Source: Cladorrhinum sp. PSN259 (lineage: Eukaryota; Ascomycota; Sordariomycetes; Sordariales; Podosporaceae). From it: 64,000 bases of DNA. The stretch is from positions 620,001-684,000 of the forward strand of contig MU867064.1 of NCBI GenBank assembly GCA_033725935.1, in the 5' to 3' direction. The stretch's first letter is position 1. Each line of letters begins with the position of its first letter. Positions 49,201 through 60,413 of the stretch are shown here, piece by piece. Both the position numbers and the translations under genes were made by a program. The notes below the pieces were generated by a model. That model did no database searches and had not been told where the DNA came from. It saw nothing but the letters and a program-made list of their open reading frames with translations.

Positions 49201-49262
49201 TGGGAAAACGCAAGTGGAACGAGCGGATGCGGGCTAGCGACAAAAAGGAGGATGACTCGTGA
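46248..49262 (+). CDS. medA: MedA/Acr1/Ren1-like conidiation regulator (DUF8032-type)
   Basis: Four exons, 46248-46551, 46633-47733, 48353-49054 and 49114-49262, are joined by phase-1 introns of 81, 619 and 59 bp, giving 751 aa. The N-terminal 270 residues are Gln/His/Ser/Pro-rich. The first conserved block (about residues 280-405) includes VQWIAFEYSRDRVKMEYTIR, CCPKEQYRGNRLQYETECN and RGLIQRAVDSWRNSNQDPKL. The second (about 547-751) includes SSVYPRSYFP, SPPPSATGSKFF, LNDLGYRMAWLQSRVFAGR and a basic end (RVGKRKWNERMRASDKKED). I recognise both as the conserved parts of the fungal Medusa family (A. nidulans MedA, Magnaporthe Acr1, Fusarium Ren1), which times conidiophore development. A basic PEAKKRKF segment may be a nuclear signal. 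The start is uncertain: ATG 46263 is also in frame, and TATGCAG at 46262-46268 could instead be a splice acceptor from a leader intron. Confidence 0.75.
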
Positions 49263-50306
49263 GGATCAAGCTGAGCAAATGACGGCGTTTGTCCATGCCA
49301 AATTGATCTTTTAGGTTGTCTTTGTTTTCGTCGATTCGATACCCAAACCCCATATCAGCCATCCTTTTGGTTCCTCTTTGGAAAGGTTTGGTTTTGTCTG
49401 ATGTGTTTGTTTCTCGTTCTGGTCTGGCACATAGAACGGGAAAATGGTCCCTTTCCGAAATCATCCACGGTTTTAGCAGCATAGAGCATTCCATCTCGCG
49501 CGCATTTTGGGCATCATTTCGGCATCATGGCATTCATTGGGCGGCGGCGACAACGATGTATTTATAGTGGGAGTTCCACAATGTATACGGAAGATGTGTG
49601 TATGGATCAGTTTATAGTGGGTTTTGTCTTTGTAACAAAAGTTTTATTATCGGGCAAATAAATATAAAAAGCTTAGATGAACAGACAGGTTATTGGATCA
49701 TGATATATGGCTTGATGCTGAGGTTGATGGCGAAAATGATCAGGGGTGTTTCCCCTAGCGCTTGGTATTCTCATCCACTATGTTGGCGGAGTAAAAGAAT
49801 CATGATAACGCAAGTGTGTGTGGTGTTTGGGGTATCACAGATCGACATTACTGCCGTTATCTATGTACCGAAATCCCGGGGTACCTTTTAAGAGACGAAA
49901 GGGAACGGCCGTTAGATGACACCTCGTTTTTTTTTCCCGCTCATGCATGGCTTGTTTCTTATTCAGACTGCGGACGGACACCCCTTTTCCCGTTCCCCTC
50001 GTCCCCCATTTCCCCTCACCTCACCCCTTTTCGTCTTCTTTTTTTTTTTTTTCGGAGGTCCGAATCGGGAATATATGATATCATCTTTTGTGTGGTATTT
50101 TTATATCGTACTGTACTACCTACTTCCTCCCACTTACTCTTGAGCTGAAAATTTTCCTTTTCATCCCATTCCCGGTCCCGTCTTCATACGGAAGGACTAG
50201 CTGGATACCGTGATTCTCACTCCTTATTACTTTACTCCACGGCTGCCGAGAACGGGTCTAGTAGTTGATAAAAAGGATAGCAACAGCTCGTTTAAGAGAA
50301 GAAGAA
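49263..50306. other. Intergenic, medA-like 3' UTR
   Basis: T-rich flank followed by a CT-rich leader before 50307. No gene is seen. Confidence 0.35.
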
Positions 50307-50921
50307 ATGAGTCCGGTACCGATCTCTTCGATTCCGGTGTTCACGCTGCCGGCTTCTATATCTACGCCCGGGACTCCCAGGTCTACTTCTCCCGTGCCAC
50401 CCAATCATCATCATAATAATATTAATAATTCATTTGCTGTTGGCGGTGCTACCGGTGCTAGCGCCGGAGCTAACGGTGATAGCGATGGTGCAGGACGACC
50501 ACCGTTCACCGACCCGCGCGCTCTGCTTCATTACGTCTACGCCGACCTCACGAGGCTCTCCGAGGTGGCGGCCGATCATGTGATGCTTCATCCTGCCGAT
50601 AGGGCCATCACGGGGAGTGGGCCCTTGGTCGGCGTCGAGGCTTGCCAACAGCACGAGGAAGGGTTGGCCAAGGCTTGTGCTAATAGCTCGGGAGGGAAGC
50701 TGAGGATGAGGGTTGAAGATGTCATGGTCAATGAGAGGTTTGGGTGCGTGATGGGTTTTATGGAGGTTGATAAAGGGGAGGGAAGAGAGAAAGTTGAGGC
50801 TAGGTTTTGTGGGCTCTGGAGGTTTGAGTGGGTGGATGGGGTGGTAAAGGCTGCCGAGCATTGGGAGAATCTTGATGGGGAGGGGGAGGTGAGGAGGGTC
50901 ATGGGGGCGTTGAGGGGGTAG
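50307..50921 (+). CDS. NTF2/SnoaL-like small protein
   Basis: A single exon of 204 aa from ATG 50307; the frame is open for 14 codons further upstream but has no other ATG. The first 75 residues are Pro/Ser/Asn/Gly-rich with a HHHNN run. The rest has the outline of an NTF2/SnoaL cone fold: helix DPRALLHYVYADLTRLSEVA, then HVMLHPADR, VGVEACQQHEEGLAKACA, RVEDVMVNERFGCVMGFMEV and ARFCGLWRFEWVDGVVKAAE. Such proteins include small-molecule cyclases, isomerases and stress proteins; no catalytic assignment is possible. Codon use is G-rich in the second half. Confidence 0.65.
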   Translation: MSPVPISSIPVFTLPASISTPGTPRSTSPVPPNHHHNNINNSFAVGGATGASAGANGDSDGAGRPPFTDPRALLHYVYADLTRLSEVAADHVMLHPADRAITGSGPLVGVEACQQHEEGLAKACANSSGGKLRMRVEDVMVNERFGCVMGFMEVDKGEGREKVEARFCGLWRFEWVDGVVKAAEHWENLDGEGEVRRVMGALRG

Positions 50922-52371
50922 TTGGGGCGGTAGGTTTGGTGTGAGAAAGATAAAGATTGGTTGAAATTTTCTATATTTTGGAAATAAACAACGGTTTACG
51001 GTTTTCATATCAGGAATCATGAGGATAGAATGGGACGAGGTTAACGATATAATGAATGCACGATGGGCTTATCTGGGTGGTTCAAATCTCTCTGTTCTTC
51101 AGTATTTTTGCTCGATGGAGTTTGAGGTATTTAATTTTCAGCACGCACCCTCAATTATCAGTCTGCCTCAGTGAGAGCAAGTGGAAGAGGTACTATGGAC
51201 CTCACGATTGTTGGCATGGTGTTGTAGTCTCCAGTAACCTTGAATCACCGCCAACTTTTCCAATCACCATCTCCACTTTTCAAGTCATCGACTGCATCTC
51301 ATGACTTCGAAGCTAAATCCAGCATTATTGCGAGAACTATCATGCCCATAGGGGACAAGAGAAAAAAACATGAAACAAGAAATCATCCAGGTCCGAGGGT
51401 CCGGGTAAAAAGAAATAGAAAAGTTCGCACGCCGGCGCCATGAACTGCCGAAGCGGAAAAGCAGTGGGAAGCAAGCAAAATCCGAAACAGATTCTCTAAC
51501 AAGCCAGCAGCCCAAAAAAGGGGTTCCAAGGTTGCATTTTATTCTATGTATCTTTTATCTCTCTTTCTGGTCACCACCAGTCTCAGTACGGAATCCCTCA
51601 TCTCTCGGCCTCCACATTCCTTTGTTTCTCCCTTGACTGGGCAGCCTTGCCCCCCTTCCCCTATCCTCCTTCCCAGAAACGACTCAACCCATTTCCCGCT
51701 GCAAGGAATATACTGAATAGACTGCAACTTTGGTATTCCGAGTCACAGACTGGAGAATCTCAAAATTACAAGCTACTCAAATTTTTTTTTTTCTAATATC
51801 ACGATTACATCAACACACACTGCCATGGCTCACATACAAAAAGGAAAAATATTCAATGTCTCCCCAAAATATAGTCATAAACCAGCGTGTGTGCGTGTCT
51901 CTCATCAAGTTCTTCCCAGAAATATGAAACGAAAAAAAGTATATAAAAAAATAAAAATAACCCGACAAAGCTAAAAGAGATTCCAGACTTTTCCAATATA
52001 TCTTGTCCTTTTTGAGCCAAAAAATACTGAACAAGGCTTTCTTCTCAAACAGCAACGCCCGCCTGCCTGCAAAGAATAAATAAAAAACAACAGCCAGAAA
52101 TTAAGGATAGAAACATAGAAACAGAATGGTGGTGTACACTCCCTTCCGTCGTGAACCACAAGCAATCATCCAATGATGTGGGGCCAACAGTGCCGGGTAT
52201 CAAAGCTCTCCAGAAAATCTCATCCAAGGGGATGTCCAGGTTCCAAGTGGGCTCGCACCCCTCCCCGTTCTATGATATGGGACCAGGGCAACTCCAGAAT
52301 GGACTTCAAAGAGGTGCTGCACTGTGGGAAGGTTGGGGGTTGGTACCGAAGGAAAGATCTAGGTGTTGCGC
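50922..52371. other. Intergenic between convergent genes
   Basis: About 1.4 kb holding the 3' flanks of the NTF2-like gene and of the secreted Asn-rich gene. It is A-rich on the plus strand at 51830-52110 (T-rich UTR of the minus-strand gene). No gene is seen. Confidence 0.35.
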
Positions 52372-53892
52372 TTAGGCTGCCGCTGTTCTGCAGGCTTGTT
52401 CTTGAGCGTTGCAGTCGGCGGTTGTCTTGCCAGGAGCCTTTCCTTGGTTGATAGCATCGGCACACAGGTTGTTCTGGATTGCGCAGGCACGCTGAACGGC
52501 AGCGGCTCGATCAGGGAAGGTGTTGCCGTTGACCTTGAAGGGGCGTTGAGCGTCACCCGAGTTCTCGATGGCAGGGCGCTGGACACCACCAATGGAAGCG
52601 GCATTGGCACCTCCATTGTTGCCTTGGCCAGCGTTATTATTGCCGTTGCCGTTGTTTGCGCCCTGGCCTGCCGAATTTCCTCCCTGGCCCGCCGAATTTC
52701 CGCCCTGGTTACCTTGGTTATTATTTTGGTTTCCTTGGTTGTTGCCTTGGTTATTACCTTGGTTGTTCCCCTGGTTATTGTTTCCTTGGTTGTTGTTGTT
52801 ACCGCCGTTACCAGCATTGGCGCCGTTACCAGCGTTACCGCCGTTACCAGCATTGGCGCCGTTACCAGCGTTACCGCCGTTACCAGCATTGGCGCCGTTA
52901 CCAGCGTTACCGCCGTTACCAGCGTTGCCGCCGTTGCCGCAAGCACCGCCAACTGTGAAGTACCGGCAATCCTCCTGAGATCCACGCTGAGCAACGGGCA
53001 TCAGGACAGGCTGATGGTTGGAGGCACTGGACATGGTGCAGACACGGTAGCATCCAACAGGGAGACCTCCAGCAACATCGGCGGAAAGAGCACCGTTGCC
53101 ATTTCCGGCATCGTTGATTCCCTTAAAGAAGGCAAACTGGGTAGCATCCAAAGGCTGGGTGGGATTCATGGTGTTGCCAGTATTCTGAACAGTGACGTGA
53201 GTGTGGCCAATGATCTGCCCACCTCCGTTCAGCTTCTGAGGGGCGGAATAGTATGTGCTGGTGGCGTTGGTGAAGGCTCCGAGCTGCATGTTGGCAATTT
53301 GGACCGTGATCTTGAACGTCGTAAGGGGCTGGAGGTCATCACCGTTCTTGGGGTTGGTGATAACAGTCGAAACCATGCGATCGGCACCGGGAATCTCACC
53401 CATAGCTGGTCTAGAGTTAGGTTTCTCGTTCATGAATCAAAATAACAGCTCCGAATGACACTTACGAATACCGTTGCAGGAGCCAACCCGATTCTGCAGT
53501 CCGTTGGTCAAGGTCTTGCCAGCGCAGAAGTTGATGAAGTTGGCAGGGTCCGTAGCGGAGTTGACCTGGCCATCAGCAGCAACAGCACCATTCTGACCCG
53601 TTGACGCAGAGCCAGTCTGAACAGCATTGGCGGCCAAGCAGGTGTTGGAAGCAGCGTTGTTTCCGCCGTTGTTGTTTCCGCCGTTGTTATTGTTGTTGTT
53701 ATTATTGTTGTTGTTGTTGTTGTTGTTGTTCCCTCCATTGTTGTTATTATTGTTATTTCCGCCACCGACCCGGTTACCAGGATTAAACCTGTTCTGCCTC
53801 CTTTCCACCGGTGAAGCTCGAGGTTGGACGGATGCTGCATCGGCAACCATGACTAGACCCATAAGGGCCGCCATCGCAGTCTTCATCAACAT
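52372..53892 (-). CDS. Secreted Asn/Gly-rich fungal protein of unknown function
   Basis: Minus strand, exons 53892-53466 and 53405-52372, with a 60-bp phase-1 intron (donor GTAAGT, acceptor GACCAG), giving 486 aa. A signal peptide (MLMKTAMAALMGLVMVADA) is followed by RASPVERR, a plausible Kex2 site, then two poly-Asn runs (plus-strand 53660-53760). A conserved middle region holds TCLAANAVQTGSASTGQNG, FINFCAGKTLTNGLQNRVGS, VTVQNTGNT and GLPVGCYRVCTM. A long (GN)GGNAGNGANAG and QGNNQGNN repeat tract follows (52640-52935). The C-terminal Cys module contains RACAIQNNLCADAINQG and TADCNAQEQAC. The same arrangement is widespread in ascomycetes, where to my knowledge it is often mislabelled ribosomal protein S17; nothing ribosomal is seen here. 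It is probably an extracellular or wall-associated protein. Confidence 0.85.
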
Positions 53893-56800
53893 GATGGGCG
53901 TGTGTGGCGAGAAGTTCCAACAAACAAATAAATTCGGGTGGGACCGTGGAGAGAGAAGACTAAGCTCCTCGGGTTATGATTCGAAGAGAAGATGGTACCA
54001 GACCGTCAGAATCAGAAAAAAAAATAAGTCGTTGAAAGGAACGATGGGCGACAGCTAGTGTCGACGGAAGGGAGAAAGGAACGAGTGAAGGAAAGAAAGA
54101 AGGGATAAAGACACAACTACCACCGCACACTACAAGAAGGGGACATGGCGAGAAGAGAGGAAAAGAGATGGGATAAAGAGGACTAAGTGGATATTATAAG
54201 AGGCGGGAATGCATGTGCTGCGACGACGATCCGACGATACCGCCAAGCCGACGTTTCTCATATCCTGGTGAGCCAAGGAGTTTCGAGCCCCCGCGGTTGA
54301 TGAAAAAGAAAAGATATGCCAAGCTTTCTGCGACCAGGAAGCCTGCATGGTGGGAAGCTGGGCGGCAGAAGGCTCGGAGCAGGAGGTACGGAGGGGTGAA
54401 ACTCCATGAATCCAAAACACGATGCAGGGAAGCAGCATGCAAGACTGGGGGGCATGTCAGAGCCGTCAGAGCCGTCAGACAAGCTGGAAGAGTAGGATGT
54501 GAAAAAGAATCATAGCTCAGAACCCAAAACTCTATCAGGAAGGGGAAAGGAAGGTGCCGTGTACCTGCGTTGAGATCCATCACAGTCTCCGTACCTTGCA
54601 GATGAGCCTTTGAAGGATCACGCTTGCATCGCCAGGAACTTTGGCGGGAACGGGTACCTGCCTTGAGGTGCATCCTGGCAAACTTTGATCTCAGCCAGAG
54701 GATGGGGTTGCTTACAGTGTCAACTTGCGGTTGACCTTACCTAGATACATTTTGGTCTGTAAACGGATATGGAATACTGCGTCTGTATCCCTTGATGTGC
54801 GTGGGCCTTCTCTGCGGCCAGCGAGGCGCCTTGTTCAACTCCCCCAGATTTTCCAAATGCCGGGGTCACCAAGCTGCCCACAAGTGCTCGCAAAGGACGG
54901 CCGCAGACCCAACGGGAGAGGGAACACGATGGCGCTCTGCTCTCAGCGCCAATCCAATACGGATGAGCGCGTGGACTTTGGAAGGGGTTCGCTGGATTGA
55001 AGTTGATGCGGCTACTGTGCCAGGAGCCAAGATGCACCCCCTTGTTTATCCCAACTTCGGCCAATCAACTCGCTCGGTTAAGGACGATCGGGCAGCTTGT
55101 GTCTCGGGATGAAGCGCTAGCGAGAAAGCATTGATTCTGTTCCTTGCAGTCGGACCATGCCCCACATTCTCCTTCAAGGCGCTTCTCGGCTCCCGAGTCC
55201 GGGCAGCGATCCTTTCATTCAACCACCGTCCGGCTTGATGCTTGTTGCCGTCGTGAAGGAGCCGCACGCCACCATGTCCCCCGTCAAAGATCACCGGCAG
55301 GGCTAGGCAGTCTGGCCGAACATATGTCGATGCAGTTGGTAAAAACCTTCAACCATGGTTTTTACGCATTGGCCGGTTGGATTATGATGACATATCTTTC
55401 CGTATCAGGAGATGGGTTCCTCTCGGGAATATACGCCGTAGAAGAGGAAGTTGAAGAGGCCAAAGCTGCTGGTGATACATGCGACCCTGTTCCCACAACT
55501 CCACCCGAGTTTATTCCTCTTTACGCCGAAGTCGCGCGAAGGACCACACAGCAGTTGTTCGGCACCTTGGCCGAGTTAACATTGTCTGCGAAACTTACAC
55601 AACGGATCATCGGCACCTGGGCGACTCGGCCTGCCCGGCATCATAGTGATCGTTGATCTTGGGCCTGGAGATCCTGTAGCCCGCATCCCACAGTGCCATA
55701 CATATCTCCCCTATGTGGTAATGCTCGCTCATTGTGTAGCAGTGAGTACTTGTTCAAAACTCATGGTGTTTACAACCCCGGATGCTGTTGGCTTGAAAGT
55801 AATTGTTGTGACGGTGCGATGCTACGGAAACAACCATCGAAGGATTCCAAGACACCAAATGACAAATCCAACGTGAACTCATTTAATCAGATACCATGGT
55901 CTGCGGTCAGCATGGCATCCCTAAAGGGGATTAAGAAACTTGGGGTTCCATGATCGTACGGGTTATCGCGATCTAGACCTTGGGACTGAGAGATGGAGCG
56001 TATATGGAAAACAAACCCAGCCGTGACCCTGCAGATTTCCAGACTGCAGGTGTGAATGCAGCTTGTTGCCGTCGCTGACTTGGTGATCCTTGAACCAACA
56101 CGAACTCGATCGAAACAACCACAATCTTGACGGGGCTCGTCTACGGTTTGTTTCATCGCAACTTTCAGCTGGGGGAAGAAGAACGGATGGCAGGAAGACC
56201 CCTCATCACCACCGGAAATGATCTTCAAAACCGATTCCCAATTGGAACCCCTGTAATCTGGTCAGTGCGCAAAGGAGAGTTCCTTTTCCATGTGTTTCAT
56301 CCAAAGCGAGCGATTGATCATCATTTTCGCTTCTCGCTCTTTTACTTTTCTTCTACACTCGCCAGCTTGAGAACTCTCAAGGTAGGTAGAGAAGCGGACA
56401 GAGCTTGATGACACAATAACAGTGAGCCCAAGATCTAGCGGGCTTCTTTCTTGCGAACACATGGCCAAAAAAAGGGGGGGGAGCGGATTGGACAGGAAGC
56501 TCTTGTTTCTGAGAACGACCCCTGTGTGTCATGAGACACTACAGAACCCCCTCGCATCTCCCGTGCCCAGCAAACTGCGAATTCCCCGGGGAATCAAGAG
56601 TTGTAGTCTTGAAACACTGCAACTACGACTCTACACACCCAAGCCAATCCTCTATTCATCGTTGCCGTCACACTGAGGAGATTGACAAACAGGAGGGAAA
56701 CAGCCACAAACCTCGATTACCTAAACAAACCCTCTCAGTCTCGAGTGCCGCAAAGCCGCGACTTAAGATCGCCAAAACGAAACCGGCAGGGCTTCATGAC

Positions 56801-57106
56801 TGCGATGCCACCGTAGTGGCGCTTAGAATTACACTCCCCAGCACCATTCCCATGACGAACGGGATGATCATACATCGAAGCGTATAGCTATTATTACCAC
56901 AATTCTGTGGACACTGGCCGTCTGGCACACCACGATCTCCGCGGACAATATTCCCGATGATCACCACTTTCTTCTCGAAGGAAGGTCTTTCCGGGAGGAT
57001 CGCATATACTGCTTCACCAAATGGGATGATTCATTTGCCGCCCTAAATGGCCGTCGAGACGATCAACTCTTCTTACATATCCTGGAACCGCTCCAACACA
57101 AATCCC
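53893..57106. other. Intergenic, about 3.2 kb
   Basis: Mostly short open frames. The only one with some protein-like texture is an ATG frame at 55324-55656 (MSMQLVKTFNHGFYALAGW..., 110 codons), which has no recognised family and no partner exon. The rest gives no supported feature. Confidence 0.35.
55324..55656 (+). CDS. Possible small hypothetical ORF
   Basis: 110 codons from an ATG. It has a hydrophobic stretch (YALAGWIMMTYLSVSG), then an acidic helix (VEEEVEEAKAAGD) and a helical segment (PLYAEVARRTTQQLFGTLAE). No family is recognised. It could be a gene fragment or chance; listed only because the composition is more protein-like than its neighbours. Confidence 0.2.
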   Translation: MSMQLVKTFNHGFYALAGWIMMTYLSVSGDGFLSGIYAVEEEVEEAKAAGDTCDPVPTTPPEFIPLYAEVARRTTQQLFGTLAELTLSAKLTQRIIGTWATRPARHHSDR

Positions 57107-58150
57107 TCAGAGGTCCCTTGGACCAGCTGCTGTTGATTGGGACTGAACCTTGAGAGCGGAGACAATCAAGTCGAGCCACGCCGCCAAACGATAGCCGGCC
57201 TTTGCGATCTGCGTCTCGACAACCGGAGCCGCCTTTTCATAGTAGTCCGATCCCAGTTCCTGGTCTCTAATGGCTTCAGCACCCTCAGGAAGGACTTGAA
57301 GTGTATAAGACATGTCAGCAATCAGCGGTTTTAATATGAGCTGAAAACCTTGAACATGACTTACCTGTGGTGCAGACCAAAGCATTCCCTTCAACGGCCC
57401 AGGCCAGCGCCGTGGATATGGGATCAGAGATATTGGTGTTCTTGAGCCAGTCGGCCTTACCGGCCGAGAACTTGCCCGCCTTGATCTCGTTGGTGAGTTC
57501 ATCGGCCCACTGCTTAGCATATGGGTAAGGCTTTCGGTGAATCCCTCCAACCAGCTTCTCGGCGATGCTCGTATCCCAGACGTGGTGGAGATTGAAGTTG
57601 ACGCCGTCAAACGTCACATGGATGCCATTTCCACCGCGCTCGACGTCCTCGGTATGGAGTGGCTGGTGGATATCGCCAACGAAGTGAATGACAAACTTGG
57701 CTGCTATGGCACGCTCATACAATGGAAGTTCCGTGTCCAGCAAGCGGGTCGTATAATTGTGCAGCGCACTAACGACACACCCGGCATCTTTCTTGCAGTC
57801 TCTCTCGTAATCGATGCCGCAGTAGCTGGGCGGATTGTCTTTGGCGTCGATGTAATGGAAACCGCCAGTCCAGCGAAACCACTTCGAATAGCGTGCAGAA
57901 TCCGCCCAAGTTGCGACGCCAGCAAGGTAATCACCCGTATCATTGCGGAGCAGTGTCTGCAAATAAGAGGTCGTGTCACTTGATACAAAGTTGCTGGCAA
58001 TGTATGCGACTGTGATGTGTCCAAAGCCTATATAATAGATCAGTCTCTGCTGCTGCTGTAAAGGGCGTAGGACCATGAAAACAACGAACCTCCCCAGGCC
58101 AAAACTCCAGGCAGGGCTGCCGCACTGACCGCCAATGACAATAGCCTCAT
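57107..58150 (-). CDS. Secreted S1/P1-type nuclease
   Basis: Minus strand, exons 58150-58090, 58027-57365 and 57294-57107, with introns of 62 and 70 bp (both phase 1; donors GTTCGT and GTAAGT), giving 303 aa. The signal peptide (MRLLSLAVSAAALPGVLA) ends directly before Trp19, the residue whose free amino group binds zinc in this family. The other zinc ligands and signatures are present: GFGHITVAYIA (His24), ATWADSARY, FHYIDAKD, FVGDIHQPLH and HHVWDTSI. The family cleaves single-stranded DNA and RNA and has 3'-nucleotidase activity, usually for phosphate and nucleoside scavenging. Cys pairs (YCGIDYERDC, GNALVC) fit the known disulfides. Length is typical. The uncommon GTTCGT donor is supported by the restored WGGFGH motif. 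Confidence 0.93.
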
Positions 58151-59175
58151 GATGTCGCTGTAAACACGATGATACAGAAGCAATGTGTAAATCAGACCGT
58201 TTTGGGAAAAGTATACTTGCACGGCAACAATACCAAGGCCGAAACAATTGTCACAAGGAGAAACTCAAGATATATAAGGGGATGATGAACCATCTGATAC
58301 GCATCAAATGAGCAGGCAGGGCTGACAGTCCTTGGCCTGCTGACTGGATGCTGTCAATCAGCCGCCGCCCGAAGGTGGTGTTGGCAGAGAAACGCGCCAG
58401 CAAATAACGACAGGGGTAAGCAAGTGGAATGCCCCTCATTGTGTCCGTCCAGTCACCCGTGATGATGGTACACCGATTGCCGCACAAAACCCGAAGAACT
58501 GCCTGCCTTTCATATACTAGGCAAATACAACTCAACCTCATGGTTTCCAAAATTTCGAGATCCAATGTCATCGCATTCCGGCCGCGCCAAGATGCGATAT
58601 CCCAGGCGGTGCAAAATCAGAGGTTTGCAACTAGCTCCAGTTGGAAAGCATCAATGGGCTGGCGCCTTGGCAGGCCATCTCCCGAAGGAAAATCCACACC
58701 AACATCCACGGGTCGGATGCGGGGTGATGTGGTGGTTTTCATGACGATGTCTGAGCGATCAAACTTCATGATGGAAACATTCCCCGGGTCTTAACGATAG
58801 ATGCAGGAACTTGGGTGACGCAAAGTTACAGTCAAGCTGCTGTTCAAACCGACCAACCAGATGGCATAGAATAACGGTCACAGTGTAACGCCTTTTAGTT
58901 GTTGGCGCATCAAAATCTTATCTTTCGAGATCGGCAGTGTGCCGCATGATAAGACCCTTGTTCACTAGCAAGAGAGCTCCAACCTGGAAGACCCTGTTCT
59001 CATCATTGATCTGACTCAAATCCACCACCACCTGACCGGTCCCGGCCTTTGTCGCCGTCTCGCAAAAGTTTGTCTTTTTATGACGGGGCAGTTCTGAACC
59101 CTACATGAACGCGATGACATAGATCCCTTTCCCTTATACACACGCTTATCGGTTCCAGTCGCATCCTTTCGGACA
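58151..59175. promoter_or_regulatory. Divergent intergenic region, nuclease and transporter promoters
   Basis: About 1 kb between two divergent genes. No supported open frame and no specific site was recognised. Confidence 0.35.
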
Positions 59176-60413
59176 ATGGCAGTTTTCATCATGGCCCTTC
59201 CCGAGGCTCTCAAGGACGCCAACGTGGGCGAGGCCTTGTCTGGAATCTTTGGCAGCGTCAGTTTGACGGCGTGGATATGTCTACTGGTATGCGAAATGGT
59301 CGAGGACGGTCGGTAGACGCACCGCACTAACAGTTGCCCTTATCAGCTGCCACAATTGATCACCAACTACAAGGCCAAAAGCGCCGATGCCTTGTCCATG
59401 AAGTTTCTTCTTATATGGCTGCTGGGCGATATCGCAAACCTCTCCGGCGCACTCTGGACTTCTCTGGCCCCCTCTACCATTGCACTTGCGTGCTACTTTT
59501 GCGTCGCTGATATTATTCTCATCGCCCAATGCACCTATTATAATACCATCAATGCCCGTAGGCGCACTCATGAGCAGCGCCATGGACACCACCACCACCC
59601 CGCACCACGGAGAACCTCGTCCGAAGACTCGGACACGACGGCCGTTTGCGACGATGCCGAAACCCCCTCCGAATCCACACCGCTGATTACCGAAGGCTCC
59701 CACCCCCGCCGCTCGCGCAGTGACTCAGCAGGCCTCCCGGGCTCACATCGTCGGCATTCAGTCCGCCGCGCCTCGACCAACCTTGACCCCCTGACGCGAA
59801 TAATCACCGGGGAAGACGATACTCCCGACAGCAATCCTTGGTTACACAATGCTGTATCCTTGGCGGCGGTTTGGATAGTAGGCGCAGCAGGCTGGTTCCT
59901 TTCGTACAAGATGGGCGCGTGGGGAAACAATGACGACAGCGATATTCCGAACCCCACTCCCAGTCCCGCTCCAGGCGATGGAGAGATCCCAGCTTCCTCC
60001 GTGAACCATGTCCAGGCTATAATCGGAATGATTTTGGGTTATTTTAGCGCGGTCTGTTATCTCTGGTAAGCATATTGCCCCTTTACTTTTGATCGGTAGG
60101 AACCATTTATACTGACCACGCCGCTTGTTTTTTTTTTTTTTTTTTTTTCAGTGCTCGAATCCCACAGATCATCAAGAACTACAAGGAAAAATCATGCGAG
60201 GGACTCGCTCTGCTGTTTTTCTTGCTCTCGCTGACGGGTAACTTTACGTACGGCGCAAGCGTGATTTCGTACTCGCAGGAGCAGGACTATCTGGTACGTG
60301 CGCTGCCGTGGTTGCTAGGCAGCTTGGGCACCATGGTGGAGGATTGCATCATTTTTGTGCAGTTCAGGATATACTCGCCTGAGAGGAGGGTGAAGGCCAC
60401 TGAGGCTGCTTGA
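59176..60413 (+). CDS. PQ-loop vacuolar amino-acid transporter (Ypq-like)
   Basis: Exons 59176-59286, 59347-60065 and 60152-60413 are joined by introns of 60 bp (phase 0) and 86 bp (phase 2, with 21 T before its acceptor), giving 363 aa. Two PQ-loop motifs are seen: LLPQLITNYKAKSADALS and ARIPQIIKNYKEKSCEGLAL. Seven hydrophobic segments are distributed around them, including FLLIWLLGDIANLSGALW, YFCVADIILIAQCTYY and AIIGMILGYFSAVCYLC. This is the Ypq1-3/PQLC2 family, which exports cationic amino acids across the vacuolar membrane. The long cytosolic loop is His/Ser/Arg-rich (GHHHHPAPRR) and includes ESTPLI, resembling an acidic dileucine signal for vacuolar sorting. ATG 59191 is an alternative start five codons downstream. 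Confidence 0.92.
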
